A DNA stretch of 64,000 nucleotides from Lonicera japonica (taxonomy: Eukaryota > Streptophyta > Magnoliopsida > Dipsacales > Caprifoliaceae): positions 48,483,356 to 48,547,355 of the forward strand of contig CM038466.1 of assembly GCA_021464415.1 (NCBI GenBank), read 5' to 3'. Shown here piece by piece: positions 10,024-24,200 of the stretch (position 1 is the first letter of the stretch; every line of letters begins with the position of its first letter). The position numbers and the translations under genes are program-made. The notes beneath the pieces are model-generated. The model worked only from the letters and a program-made list of their open reading frames with translations, was not told where the DNA came from and ran no database searches.

Positions 10024-12531
10024 TAAAAAAATTCAAATAAGAAGTAAGGTTGATAAAAATTTGATAAATATGTTTATTTTTTATCGTTAACAATTTAGGT
10101 GATCATCTCACCCTCATCTAAATTAAATCTTTTGATGGAATTTTATGAAGATAATTTACTGATCATCATCTCTACAAAATTTCATGAAAAAAATTCATTC
10201 GTTTAATCATCAGATTAGACTCCATTGGATGGAATTAGACTGAAAAGTAATGGAGGAGAACCAAGTCCCTAATTTCTTATGAAAAAATTATGAGTTGAAT
10301 TTTTAACAAAAACAATTTTGAATGCAGTCTTTTAACTTTTTTTCTAAAAAATTGTGGTCCCTGTATTTAAAAGATGTGTTCCTTAGATACTGTATTTATG
10401 CATCGCTTATACATACACTGCTTATAGGTACTGTATCCATGTATTTGAGTTTTCGCAGTTTTCATCAAAGGCTGATATAATATCTAAGGGATAGACGTAG
10501 ACTACATCCCTTTTTTTTTATCCCATGTTTCCAGAAATTTTAATCTTTGTGCTCATGACCTAAAATACTCATCTTTAGACCTAAAATAAATAGCATTTGA
10601 GCTTCAAATGAGTCAAAAAGAAAAAAGTTTGGTAACCAGATGTTTAGGTGATTCGCCGTGTAGCATTGATTCCCCATTCTCTTTGTAATAATGTACGTTT
10701 ATTAAAAAAATAAAAAATTATTAAGTAGTTTTATAAGAAATCTTTTTTCATTTTATTAAAAATATATATTCACAAGAAATAAATATATTTATCATCTAAG
10801 TTCAACAGGTAAGAAACACTATCTTGATCCTCTCTCTGGTAAATATAATAATTGCATTTCTTGTATTTAAAAGAGTATTTTTAAATACACATATATTATT
10901 ATGCTTCTCACTCTTATAGAAATCAAATTTTAAATTAAATTAATTAAAAAAATAGTCTAAAAACCTTTCTTCTCACCCTCATTTTTCACCTAACAAAAGC
11001 CGTCACTTATTATTTTGGAATAATCTTAAATTACACCTACTAATTTATTTTCTTCACCCCACTTAGTATTTCTATGTGTTTCTCCTAAAAATATATAAGG
11101 TACCTTAAGTTTTCTTGATTTTCTCATTTTCTTATTTTCTTTTCTTCTTAGGTCCACCTTTTCTCATTTTCTTATTTTCTTTTCTTCTTACGTCCACCTT
11201 CCATGCTGGCAAAATTATTACGGCGGTTTTGCATTATCCCCGATAGCAAAGCCAAATAAACTACGTGCAATCAAAACCAATTTGTATTTCTCCTTTTCTA
11301 TTTTAACGACATAAAAATTGCATGGTCTTTAATTATGCATACATACATAAAATGTTCTAAAAGGCGTTAGGCGCGCAGCCATAGAGCACCTAGGTGGTTA
11401 AACACTAAGTGGTCATTTTTTTAATATTTCTAAATATAAATGTATATAATACTTGTATAAAGTAAAAATAAGCGAAATATAGTCATTAGGGAGCACGTGT
11501 TCACATCCAAATGAAATTATCAATTTATTTTAAGTAACAATAATAATTAAGGCAACAATAAAAGGAAAATAAGAAGAAAGTTCAAGATAAGATTGAGGAA
11601 GAAAGGTAGATTGATGAGTTTGTAACTAATTTAAATGAGCTCTTCTTCTATATCTTTTAGCTACTGCAGTTACTTGCTAAGGTTTGATTTCAATCAGAGA
11701 AATGAAATATGAGTTTGTTTATTATAATTGATAGGGGTTTATATAATGAACGTGGGTGGCCTTTAAGTTAACGTGTAAATGATGAGCTCCTTAATTTCTA
11801 CTAAGAAATTTCAAAAGATTTGGCTTTGTCTTGATGTTTTTTAGATTAGATTAGATTATATTAGATTAGACTAGTCATTTCGAATTATCCAGCAAGTTTG
11901 AAAGAACCTAGGCATGTTTTTTCAATTTTGTGTTACAAAAAAAATAAAAATATTGTCTAATAGATTGAATTTGATTGCAAAATTAATAGACACAAATACA
12001 ACTAATTTTTTTTTTCAAAGTTGGAAAACAAGATGTCAAGTTCAAATTAATTTATTATAATAGAGATCATTCTCTTAAAAATAAGTAAGATTATTTTAAC
12101 ATTATGTGGAATAATTTTATTAAGTTTTTTTTTTCTTTTTTGAGAATAAGTATTATTAAGATATTTATGCACATGTGATGTTAATTGAACCTTTTTTCTT
12201 TTAATTTTTTTTCCAAAATTGTTGGCAATAACTCAAACTATATGAACTGTCAATTCAAAAATACTTATTCTATAAATAAGAGGACATAATAAATGGCTAA
12301 CAATAACTTGTTTACTCGTGTGATTTGGTCCATTGGGTTTGTCCCAAAACGAAACTAGACAATGAAATTAAGAATTGTCAGCTCTAGTGGAAAACTGGAA
12401 ACAAGAAGCACGTGTGTGTCAGGTTGTTGTCTTTGTTTTTAAATTTGGGGTGTTTTGATGATTCTATAAATAAGACCTACATTGCTATGATTCCAAAAAC
12501 TAAAACCCCTGAATTTATAAATGTAATATTT
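10024..12531. other. AT-rich intergenic stretch
   Basis: No gene or complete element was seen. It contains the exact-length tandem duplication at 11,121-11,200. At 11,352-11,400 there is a phrase GTTCTAAAAGGCGTTAGGCG that looks like one end of a hAT-type MITE, without a matching second end. Confidence 0.4.
11121..11200. repeat. 40-bp tandem duplication
   Basis: Two adjacent 40-bp units, 11121-11160 and 11161-11200, pyrimidine-rich and ending GTCCACCTT, differ at one base (AGGTCC versus ACGTCC). The near identity marks a recent slippage or unequal-exchange event. Confidence 0.9.
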
Positions 12532-14500
12532 CGTATTTTTATCACACGTAAATTCCATTTATTAGCCCCATTCGAGTGTGTAATTTTTAGTTTCGAGACA
12601 AATTCAACGATAAAAACACTTCAAATATGTTTCAATACCTTAAATACATCTGCGTGAATGATCGTTTCGCATTTCGAGTTGGCGATTTGAAATTGAGGTG
12701 TTAATAATGTGCTTTCATTTTGTGTGACTTATGGAATTTAGCAAACTTTGAGAGATCGTAATTTCTTCATTTCATGCCTAATTGACTCTCCATTTACGTC
12801 TTTAGTTAGGTTTTATTCTATTCTAAAACTTTCGTGTTTTGATCGAAAGCTAATTCATGCTCCTCGTGGTTCAAAACTTAGTCCAAAGTGAGCAAACAGA
12901 CCAAACATGCTTGTATTAGAAAATTTCATTTGTATTGGTAAACTGATACTTTCCACGAATTTTTGGTAGTAATATGTCATGAATTTGAGGAAACTTCTTT
13001 AAAAAGTTGTAGATCTTTGAGTCTTCTTTTTGTTAATATAAAGATCATCCTATTAAGAGTTCTAAGTAAAGAGTTATAGCCAAAATACAAATAGTGCGCC
13101 AAATTTCACCCAACAGCCAACTGTTAGGATTGGAACAATCAATTGTCGGCTTTCAGGACATAATAAATTGGCAAAATAGTGACTCATTTTGTCCCTAACT
13201 CATACACCAACCAAGAGAACTTAGAGAAGGCGATTGAGGGGTGATTTTATAGGCTTTTATGAGGATGTGATCACTCATAATATAGATTTAACAAGATAAT
13301 CATTAAATCTTCATCTCATTCATCAATCTTCAAGCTTGAGCCACTATTGAAGAGCCTATGGTTTTGTTTGAGCTTCATGTTTAGCCTTTAACCTCGCTTA
13401 TAAACCTTCAGATCTTGCGTAAAGCTTCAATTTCAGGTGGAAACAATAGTATAAAACTCCTTTTCAAAACTTTATGTGTTGCATGTTTTGATTAAACTAG
13501 AAATTGTGGGGGTTTTCATACAAATTCGAGATTTATCACATGCATTAGGTTTGGGTTGAAATTTCTAATTATTTATTGTTGAAATTAGTTTACTAATATT
13601 GTGAATTTGCTAATTATATAAGGAATTTGACATGGATATATATTTCCCCTAATTTCATCCAAAAACCCATATATACACAAATATGTTTAACTAGAGATTG
13701 TTTATAACTAGAAAAAGGCCTAAATGACTGGTTTGATACATGAATTTCTCTGTATATATTGTGTTAATAGGATGTTATAAAGTTCATATGCCACTTGTTG
13801 ACAAATGTAAAGATTTAGCTAAAACACACTTTTCGACAAAATGCTTGCTAGATTTTACTAAGCAAATTATACAACCTAAATTGGTGGGTTTCTAGTATGA
13901 TTTCACGATTATCCAAATGAGAATGATGTCCAAGAGCTACAATTTTTTAATAAGTGTTGAGTAAAAATCCTACCAAATAGATTACAACTAATGAGATCGT
14001 CCATGAAGTTTTATACTAAAATACTTGGTGGGATAAATGTATGTGCCATATGGACATTATTGTTAGAGGTTTATGTTGTTTATTATACAGTTGGCATATG
14101 CACACTTGGCAAATGTACACTAAACGCATTATCACATATGAGATAAGTTTCTCGTATTTTTGGTTAGGCACAAATGGTCATTAGGTGGGACTTAGCCATG
14201 GTGGCTATATACCTTGGTCAGCGTAAAAGGACCGATGCTATAGTGGCAAGCATACTCTATGGTTCAGTAAGGAAGACCCCACGATGCAACATACTCTACA
14301 CATCTAGATGATCATGTAAGGGGGATCCCACTGAGGTACAACATACCCTAAACCATGGTGGACTGTGCACCATAAAAAATCTTAAGAATTAATGTTCTTG
14401 TTGTATGGTATGGGACTGGGATACATCCGAATTGTTGGCCATATTATTGTCCTTACGGTGGAACAAGATCAGTTTATCCTACCGATCGGATACAAGACAA
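12532..14500 (+). mobile_element. old gypsy-type LTR remnant related to the solo LTR at 30.0-31.6 kb
   Basis: The start TGTAATATTTCGTATTTTT at 12532 matches the start of the solo LTR at 30,039 (TGTAATACCCTGTGTTCC) position by position with transitions. Further shared phrases in the same order are the 'CAACTTTGAGAGRYC...TAACTTTTTCATC' type segment, ACGACTCTCC/TTGACTCTCC, AACTTTCGTGTTT, and an AGGTGGRAACA phrase near 13,435. The right border was not found; the sequence still looks LTR-like (ggggatcccactgaggt phrases) up to about 14,350. No internal gag or pol was seen. Confidence 0.45.
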
Positions 14501-14524
14501 ACAGTTAAAATATTTTTTTATGAC

Positions 14525-14795
14525 TATACCTGTGGTTGGAATATTCATAAAAGAAAATTATAAGAAAAACTACCAAGTTTAATGAAACATCAAAAAAAAG
14601 AGTGATTCGGTGAAATATTCTCCATTTTTTTCTCTTTTTGTCAAGGAAATTTCTTTTTACCTTAATTGGAAAAAATGAAAAATGAAAAAAGGAGAGCACT
14701 AAAATATCTCACAAAATATAGCACTCTTTCCAACTTCTCATAAATTTAGTGTTTTTAATTATTTTCCCACTCATTTACCAAACAAACCTATAGTT
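14525..14795. mobile_element. probable diverged copy of the ~275-bp MITE family
   Basis: It shares with the four better copies the central phrases GTGAAATATTCTCCAT, CTTTCCAACTTCTCATAAA and a terminal ACCAAACAAACC resembling the reverse complement of the family end. The left border and target duplication cannot be fixed, so limits are approximate. Confidence 0.5.
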
Positions 14796-15860
14796 TCAAA
14801 ACACAAAAATATCAACCACCTATTGCAAATCTGTATTACTTCTACAGGGGGTGATGACAAAAGCAAGTTCCTGAAAATGAGATCATACCTTTAACATCAA
14901 AAGTAACAAATGCAAAAAGGCGACCAAAGAAAAAACATACTAACCAAAAGATAGATCCGTAGGGCTTACTTTAAAGATTCAACATACAAAGCTTTTCACT
15001 AGAAACAAATAAATAATTCCCAAGTCTAGCCTCCATAATTTTTAAGAGGGAACTTCACAGAGAACAATCAGAAGAACCTTAAGCATAAGTAAAATGGTTT
15101 TCCAACTTTCCTCCTAGTTGTACTACCAAGTTAAGACTTGCCACCATGTTTTTGTAGTCACTGGACTTTGCTCCAACATGCGAGGTATCTCAAATGAGCA
15201 TGCGAAACGCGTGGCATTGTCTAATTTTGACTTGTTCCCCATATTTTTAAGTTACTTTTTGACATACCTTCCAAGTGCAAAGTCAAATGATTTAAAAAAA
15301 AAAAAAGGGGGGGCCCTAAATAAAAGTCAGTGAAACTGCAAACTGAAACCGATTCAAAGAACAGAGCAAGACCAGTGTCGAGGATAACAAATAATTTAAA
15401 CGCTCTTTCCTAAATCTGATGAGTAGCGCCAATTGCTTCGAGCACTGACATTGTAAGAATATATACACTAACTTTACAGAGCCTGCACAGTACGCAAAAT
15501 ACCTTCCAACTCTCGTATACGATTACAAGAAGCAGAGCTTCTGTTTTCACCCTTTTCTACCAGGAACATAAAATATATATCAAGAGAAAAAGCATTACGA
15601 GCCACTTCAGAAGATTACATGCAATGGGGAACAATCTCTAACCCACTGTACACTTTTGCTCTAACAATTGAATATACAACAATGACACCAAAACTTCTTT
15701 ATCTAAACAAGAAAAGGCTGACCCCGCTTAAAAATGCAATTACCGGGGTCAGTCCAATCTCGCCCACTAAATCTGCCATCCCCTTCGTGATCATACGAAC
15801 ATGGGAGCACGCAGAGGGTCAAGCAAGGTAATAGAATCCCCAAAAGGATACTGCTTAGGT
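14796..15860 (-). other. 3' flank and probable 3' UTR of the PHD-finger gene
   Basis: The sequence directly downstream of the TAG at 15,861 (reading leftwards) has no further coding exon. The 3' UTR probably occupies part of 15,340-15,860. I could not place a polyadenylation site with confidence. A poly-A/poly-G run (AAAAAAAAAAAAGGGGGGG) stands at 15,293-15,313. Confidence 0.4.
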
Positions 15861-18281
15861 CTACCCATCGGGTTCCAATTGTTCTTCCGAGGAAGCATCT
15901 GGAACTGTTTCCTTCTCATTCGAAAGGCATCGGATAGGAACATAAACAAACCCTTTTGGTAATCGCTGATTCCTCATAGATGCTTGATCCGATGTCATCA
16001 CCAGCTCTTTTTCAAATGTTTCTGTAAGCTGTTATTTGTGAGCACCAGTCATTTTTTTTTATTCAAAGACAATTTGATACACATAAAATTAACCTTTAGG
16101 GTGTGTTGGATAATAAAATTGGAGAACAATTGAAAACGCAATTAATTTTTACAAGAAACTGGAAAAAGATAAAGACTGATTGGGTGAAATGTTTCATTCT
16201 GTTTTGGGTTTTCCATGGAATAATTTTTTCCTTTTGTGGCTTTACTTTTCCATGGAAAATAAGAAAAAGATGAAGAAATATCACCAAAATCACTCATCTT
16301 TTTTCCCCACTTGTCATAAAACTTACTAGTGCTTCCAACTTTTTTATCAAATGTGCCCTTGGGGTCTGTTTGGTTCCAGGTGAAATAATATTCTGCTAGG
16401 TGAAAATGTCTTTGACCTATTTCACAATGATACTATCCTCGTCCAAATTTGCATAATAAACAGATTAACTACTTTTTAGGAAAAAGAATCAATGAAATCA
16501 TTTTTGGGTCTTCCCCAACAACCATAGGGGTGTGATTGGCTGTTGTATGTGCTTGTGTGGCTGCAGTAGGTGCTGGCAGGGTACACTATAGGGACTTCGT
16601 CCCACATCACCAGCGCTGGTAAACTGATGCGCTATGTATACATTGCCATTAGACTACGAGGCCTTTTGAGGAAAATAAAAAATGTGAATGCTTGGCCCAA
16701 AATACAAAGTAACTTAATGGGTGGTCTGAGGCATGACAAAATGGTATCGGAGGGAAACACAGCCGGAAGTGTGCCAACAAGGACATCGGGCTTAAGGGGG
16801 TGGGTGTAACAACCTGCCGTTATGGGCTGGACTGCATGTGTTACTTTGTGTGGCTGTAGTAGGTGCTGACAGGCTACACACTAGAGGGGTTCATCCACAT
16901 TGCATGTGTCTTGTAAACCGGTGTAAGATATGAGGAAAAGTATGATTGTGGGGACTCAGCCCAAAGCGGACAAAATCTCAGTGGGCAGCCTTTAAGTATG
17001 TTAAAAAGTTTTTTTTGTTTAGTTAAGCCTGTAACTAGAAATTTAATAAATAAATAAATAATTATCAGCAATAGATGAAAAGTCTTTTCACCATTTTATG
17101 GTTTACCGGATGACAAATATTTCACCTTAAAATCAAACAGGACCTTCAGCTAAATCGAAACATAACTAATCCAAGATGGAAATGAAGTTGTACCTTTCTA
17201 CATTTAGACTGTTTTTCCCCATCATCAGAAGTACTAATCGATGCAACCAAAGACGGTCTCCGGGGGATTTTCTTCCCGGAGAAAGATATCCTTGGCCTAG
17301 GTTTTTCCGCAGAATGTTGTGATGTAGAACTGTCATCTGTCTTTTGGTCATTGTCCATTGAGACGGGGAACTTAATGCGCCGTTTACCTGCAACTGAGCT
17401 GTCTACTGTTACGTCATCTGATCTTTGGATTGCTTCACTGCCAGATTTGTAGCCGTCTGTGTAACCTTTCAGGGAAGTAGTAGCTGATTCTGAACTGACA
17501 TCAGGCTGGAAAAAAGAACTACGAGCCAGGGCAGACAACGCAATGGCCTCTCTATTTGAAGCAAGTATCTCATGTGTACAAAGGACCAATTCCCGCTGTA
17601 AATTCACCAATACAAACATGAGAGAGAGCTGGGAGGAGCGGGAGGGAGGCAGAATTCCATCATGGACTGCCAACAACTTGTGGCAAAATATTCTAGAAAG
17701 TTACAGGTGGCATTTTTAATTAATTTACAATAACTATATTACAAGAAATCAAACATCACTTCTTGAGATGGTGCAAGAGTTCTCAAATGAAATATCCCAA
17801 TAATTCAAGCAGCACAAAGAAAAGGGACTAAAGATTTTGATAAAACCCTCCCACGCAGGCTAGTGTGGGCAACCTTTTAGAGTACTCCCTCCATCCCAAT
17901 TTAAGAGTCCACTATTCCTTTTTTGGGTATCCCAATTTAAGAGTCCACTTTCCTTTTTAGAACATAAACAACGTACCAAACTCACGATAGGAAACAAGTT
18001 TTGTTCTAAAACATTGATTGTGATGAAATTAATTAATTCTTAAAAGATAAGAAACTCAAATATGGACTCTAAATTAGGGACGGTAGGACTTCTACATGGT
18101 AGACCAGGTGAACCAACAGGGCCAGAATAATTTGCGTCACTAAATTTGGACCAGACTTTACATTTTCATTTCTTTTTTGCAAAGACATCAGAAATCTATA
18201 TCACAGTGTATGAAGTCATACCTTTAGCTTCTCTCGTTTGATAATTCTCTCACAAAGAAGACGTAATCTCTCCAATTCAAC
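15861..18281 (-). CDS. PHD gene exons 17-19: coiled-coil-like segment and conserved C-terminus
   Basis: Exon 17 (18281-18222) encodes VELERLRLLCERIIKREKLK, a charged helix likely to form a coiled coil. Exon 18 (17595-17194, 134 codons) runs from RELVLCTHEIL through a Ser-rich region to the basic KRRIKFPVS and GKKIPRRPS patches. Exon 19 (16028-15861) has TFEKELVMTSDQASMRNQRL and LPKGFVYVPI and ends at TAG 15861-15863. The exon 19 acceptor AACAG|CTT is chosen because it keeps phase with exon 18. Intron 18 contains a TRIM-like element and a MITE. Confidence 0.9.
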
Positions 18282-21200
18282 CTGCACAAGGGAGAATCAT
18301 AATCAGTCAAGTTTCATATTAAAACAAAAATGGACAAGCTGAAAAGGCAATCATAACAGTTACTCAAAACATAACTTCTCAACCAAAAATATCAATTTTT
18401 AGTATTGATTCATAGCGAAGTATGTTAAAATGCTTATACAATGCTTAGAGTAAAAATCTTGGTGCAGCAGAAGGTTGTTTCGAAACGAAACAAGAACAAA
18501 CCCTAGCTTCAGGGAGAAAACAAACTTAATTCAATAATTCAGAAATAATAATGTTAACTGTTCTCTAGGGACAAAATAAAAGACTTAAATAAAGGTTAAA
18601 CCTCAAAATAAGAAACTAACTAGAATTAGGAAACCTCAAAATAAACCTAAAATAATAAGGAACTTGCTAAACAAGAAATAAAAGAGAATAACAGTAAATT
18701 AAGGAAACTTAATTAACGCGTGGTCCTGCATCAAATCTTGTTTTAATGAGTCATTTCTAGCAATTCAGATGTTTTTAATGTGATTAAAACTTCGGGACAT
18801 GTAAATCTTGTCCCAACGCTTTTTGATTTAAAAACACGCTAGGAAAGCCTGTCAGCAAGCGCTGGGTTGATCCTTGGATGGCTGGATGGATTTGCTAGAT
18901 TGGATTGATCTAAATTGCTCTGAAAAGTTTGGGTCATCCAAACAATTGAAGATGTATAGATCCAAGCTTGTCAGATAGGACAGTTAAGCACATTTTCGTT
19001 AGTTTTAAGTGGGGTTTACACAATACACTTAACCTTGTTCATATTATACATTTTTTCTAAGTTTCCACTTCAATATCCAGAGAGAGAAACGCAAGAACCT
19101 TCATGATTTCAAACTAACCATCTAGGGTTTGAATCAATACACCAAATCGATTGTTCATCTCATAAACAAATTGATTCCTGGGTTGGTGATATAGTCCCAA
19201 GCTGTTATCAGAAGTGGTAGACATTGGTCCCAAGGCTTGAGTGAGTCGAGTCAAGTAAGTATATTTTCAAGATTTCTTCTTCATAATATAGTAATATACT
19301 AATATGTCAATTGATTATAGTAGGAATGTAGGATGATGTCAATTAATCCGGTGGATTAGCGGCTTGCAAGAGTTGATATCACGTAAGTGCCTGGTCTTAG
19401 GCGATTGCCTCCACCATGACACAACCAATATATAAACATATACACACAAACATATATATATATTTCGTGTGTGCACTTGCATGTAAAGAGAACGACAACG
19501 TGTTTGATTGTTATGTAGACAATATAAATGCAGAACCACCACATCCAAATTTATACTACTAGTTGGGTAATTTGAAAATGTAGGACATGCAATTGAAACA
19601 TTTTAATACGAAGCCCAATGATAATGTAGGATCACCTAGATTAATACCAAGGATGTTCTCAGCATTTCGATGGGTGAAATCAAACATATTTAATGAAAGC
19701 ACCAAAAAAGATATTTATGAGCAAATTGCGAGCGTAGCATTGATTTTTTTCTCCTCTGTATAACGTTTTTATTTTTTACTCCAACATCCATCAAACCTCT
19801 GGTCCATCACCTTTTCCACATATTTTTGTTTAATTTAATAAATTCCTATTTCTGAAATAAAAACCAACTGATGAAGAAATGCATAAGCAACGTAGAAGTA
19901 TGCACTGCAACTTGTTCTGATTCACACAAAATGATTGTAGAATGCTCATCACTTACCCTAATTTGCTTAAGACCCTTAAGATCTTCAGGTCCATGTTTCT
20001 GAGACTCGGCCTACATCAAATCAGTACGGCAACATGAGAAATGATGGAGAGGCACAGAAATCATCAGAGTATGTGACCTTAATGGTGCATTTGATGAAAT
20101 ATATATATATATATATATATTATCAGAGTATGAAGTAGGAAAATGATTGAAAACACTACTAATTTGTATGAGAAGTTGGAAAAGAGACGTTTTCAGTTTT
20201 TCCATAGAAGTTTTTTTTCTTAACCACCCTCAAAGAATTTTATTCCATGGAAAACCGAAAAAGTAATAGAACATATCACCAAATCGTTCCCCCTTTTTCC
20301 AACGTCTCATCAACAATTATTCTTTCAATCATTTCCAACTATGTTGTCGAACAGACCCTAACGGCATAAAAAGCCGCATCTAACCTTCGCTCTTTCTACG
20401 GAACTATGCTTTTCACAATAAGCTTTGTGCTGCAACTTGCCACCAGTATTCTTCACGTTCATGTACAAACCAGCACTTCTAGCACAAGATGGATGGAATG
20501 TGCTCTGACAGTGACCATAAAAACACTGTAGAAAATGGAAATCACAGTTAAAATATGGAGAATCTATCTCAATATTAAATAAGTACTTTTAAGCTCAAAA
20601 CAGAGTGAGAATAAAACTAAAAGTATGTACTGTCTTCACCTTTATGCAGACACCATGTTTATGACGGCAGATATGGCAAACGTCGCTTCCCTTGGACACA
20701 GTTTCCTGGCATTACACAAATGACAATGGCAAAAATTATGTATGCCATCAAGGTTTACCCTAGAAGATGTAAATGAAGTTTCATGCTAACGCCAAATCCT
20801 ACTGTACATGCATAAGTGGAAAATTGCATTTATTTATATGTGGTAGCTAATAAAAAAATATTCTCAAAAGCGAGAAGGCAAGGCGGGTGCCTGGCACCTA
20901 GAGAGCCTAGAAGCTAAGCTATCATAAATTAAAAAAATTCTTTCAAGAATAATGTTTAAAAACGAACTCTACAGGAAAAGCATAAAAATTGTCCAACCAA
21001 ACATTTCTCACAATTCATACCCAAATAAAATACTCAGAGAGAGTGAAAATCTGCCAAGTTGCCACCTAGCCCACCATCCTAGGACGAGCGGGTAGGCATT
21101 CCTTAGCACGCCTAGAACTTTAGAACTCTGGAACAAACTAAATGAAGTGTAAAACTTGTATCAAACAATATCACTTAATAATGGTACATACCATTCCCTC

Positions 21201-24200
21201 AATAGGATTTGCTTGACCCCTTTTGAATGTTGAATCTAACACCCACTACAACACAAGATTGAAAGAGTTAAATACATTTCACTAAATAAATAGATTAAAA
21301 AACGTCACCAATAGTTCCCAATGGGGAGCCAATTTAAGAAAGTGAAAGATTACTTCAGCACAGAAGGAGTGCACCCATTGACCATCAGCTGACTTTCTAA
21401 AAGCACCCACAGTACCACCACATAAACCACATTCTGCGACAAACAAGGGCTTCTCCCAAGAATTGATAGCTGAGGGTCCAGAGTTTCTAGATGAAGACAA
21501 ATCCTCGCATAACTCACAATACCACGGACCTGTAGAATCCTTAACGCTACGATAGCAATCCAAGTGAACAGCGACCTGTTAGAAAAAAAAAATCAGAAAA
21601 ATCAAGCAGAATAACGTATGCTTTCAGGATACGTTTTGATTCAAAGTTGGAAAATGATTTAAAACACTATTAACGCTTATGAGAAGTTGGGAAAAAAAAC
21701 AAATGAGTGAGATGGTGAGATGTTCTCCATATATTTCTTATTTTCAATGGAAAAATATTCTTACCCACCACCCAAAGAATTTTATTCCCCCGGAAAACCC
21801 AAAAAGTAAGAGAACTTGTCACCAAATCATACTCTCTTTTTCCAAATCCTCATAAAAATTTGAAGTGTTTTCAATCATTTTCCAACTTTTTTTTTATCAA
21901 ATGCACCCTCAATAGTACATGTGTCTACAGTTGGGAACCTTGCAACTCGAACAGACTAAGATCGGGTTCAAGATTGTCTCGGACCGTCTGCAGATATCAC
22001 AAGTTCTGGGATGTTCTTTCGAAAAATCTGAAGCTGACTGGACACAATCGGAGTTCCTTTCTAAGGAACCCCGTCCTATAGCAAACCTTGAAAGAGTCTC
22101 CTTTGCTCTTGGCATCTGCTGAGAGTGACTCCCAGTCCTTCCACTAGAAAGGTTCAACTTCAGCACGTTCTGCACAAAAAGGAAAAGTAACAATGATGAT
22201 AATGGCCATAATAATAAGGTCTTTTTGACTCTGCTCCCATTTTTACATAATTCTTTGAGATTCCCCTACACACATGGGGCAAAATCTTGTGATTATGAAA
22301 TTGGATTGTGTGCGGCCGTGTGGGTGTGTTTTTTTTTTGTTTTGTTGGGTGGGGGGGTTGCGCACACAGATCCGGGAAATCCAGTGTTCGAGTCACACAT
22401 GGGGTGGGGGCCAGGGGGTAATCCTAATTTTTCTTTACGAACAGGGAGCTAAGACATTTTAACTCTAACAATTAGCAGAAATTATGTTATCATCAGAAAA
22501 GAGAATCTAAACCTCCATCTGAGCAGATTCATCAAGGGTATCTTTCCTAAATGATGAAACCCTAGATGAAGCGGCAGCAGCGGCAGTTGCAGCAGCCAGC
22601 ACAGCCTGAGCTTCTTTATGCCGTCTCTCTTTTCTTCCTTGCTTTTTTGCTTCTCTAACCTCAGAGAGATACTGGTTAACCAGCACAGCATCCCATTTTT
22701 GTTTACCTACAGCATCAATCTCTTGTGGAACACTTTTCACAACCTTACATATCAATTCATCTGCACAGAAACAAAATCGTTGGATACAACACAAATGCAA
22801 TGCTACGCAATTCTGAAAACAAAATGTGGAGTGCAATGTTTCCAAGCTAAGAAGCACGGATACGGATATAGATACAATACAGATACGCCTACAGAGCTTT
22901 TTTAGAATATGTAGGATAAGGATAAGTTAAGGATACACTTATTAGCACATAACTTTACAGATATACATAATAAAAACATCGAAATATCACTCATCAATCA
23001 AGTACGCAATTAACTTCTGAATGGATGTTGGAATAAATGTGTATAAATTTGTCAATTTCACATTATTACATCTTTATTTCTAAGTGTATACACAGCCATG
23101 ATGGCTTTTCTCCCACTCACACACCCACTTGTCCATTTTAATGTCTTCTGCCTGGGTTTGGTTTAGATATAATCTTTTTACATATATTTTCTTAATTTTT
23201 TGCATGTTTACAAGTATTCAACAAGAGTACAGCTTGAATATCTGGAAAATAAGAATTTGTTCATCGAAGTCTGGATTCGTGGTATCCAACAAATACCCAA
23301 GAGTATCGGTAATTAAGGATTTATTTATTAATTGTGGATATGTAAAAGTAAGTATCTGATAATGTATCCAGGAAGTATCTGCATCCGACACGTAATGGAT
23401 GTGTAAAAGTAAGTATCTGATGCCTATCCAATATGAATACACCTCCTTCGTAGAAGTATCCGTGATTCCTAGTTTCCAACTGGCTTTAAGAAAATGAGTG
23501 AAAAAAAAGTAAAGGGACAGAAGAGACCACTAGAGCTCTTTCTTGCAACTGCATTGGAGAGCAGCCTATGCTGATAGAAGATAAGTTCTCCTTCCACTTC
23601 ATCTACTGGAGACAGTTCAAAAATGCCCATATTTTTAGCTTTGACCAACTGCTCTGCTGAATTTTGACTTTGCTCATCGCAACAAATGCCAGAGCTGGAA
23701 GAGGTCACCAATGTAGAAACTTCTCCGTCCCTTGAAGAACCTGCCAAGCAAAGAATGTAATCATACAAATCCAACAAGTGCCACATGGAAAAGCATCAGA
23801 AAAGACTTTACCATCATACTCATAAGTTCTGATCTTTGAAAGAATCCCATTTTGCATGTCCAACAATTTCTTGTGTATGAGCGGGTGAACATAGGAACTA
23901 GACAATGCATCAGCTTTACTGCATTACATAAATACAGATATTGGTAGAAGTTCGTACAAAATCACATTTTTCAGGACTATCAAGTAAAAAGGAAGATTCT
24001 TCTAAGAAGCATCAAGCAGACTCCTTTACATAATTACTAATCCCTCCGCTCCTAATTAAGAGTCCACACTTGACTTTCACATTCCTCAAGCATCCACTAA
24101 TTTCATCACAAAATGGCTTGTAACAGAAGTTGTTTCCTATCGTGAGTTTTTGTACATTGATTACGTTCCGGAACGGAAAGTGGACTCTTAACTTGGGACA

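Noticed and set aside
12412..12657. An 81-codon plus-strand gene
   Set aside because: It straddles the start of the old gypsy LTR at 12,532, and its composition is that of AT-rich LTR sequence.
17146..17193. Extension of exon 18 to the stop at 17146
   Set aside because: The residues after CRK are not conserved, and a GTACAA donor at 17193 joins exon 19 in phase.
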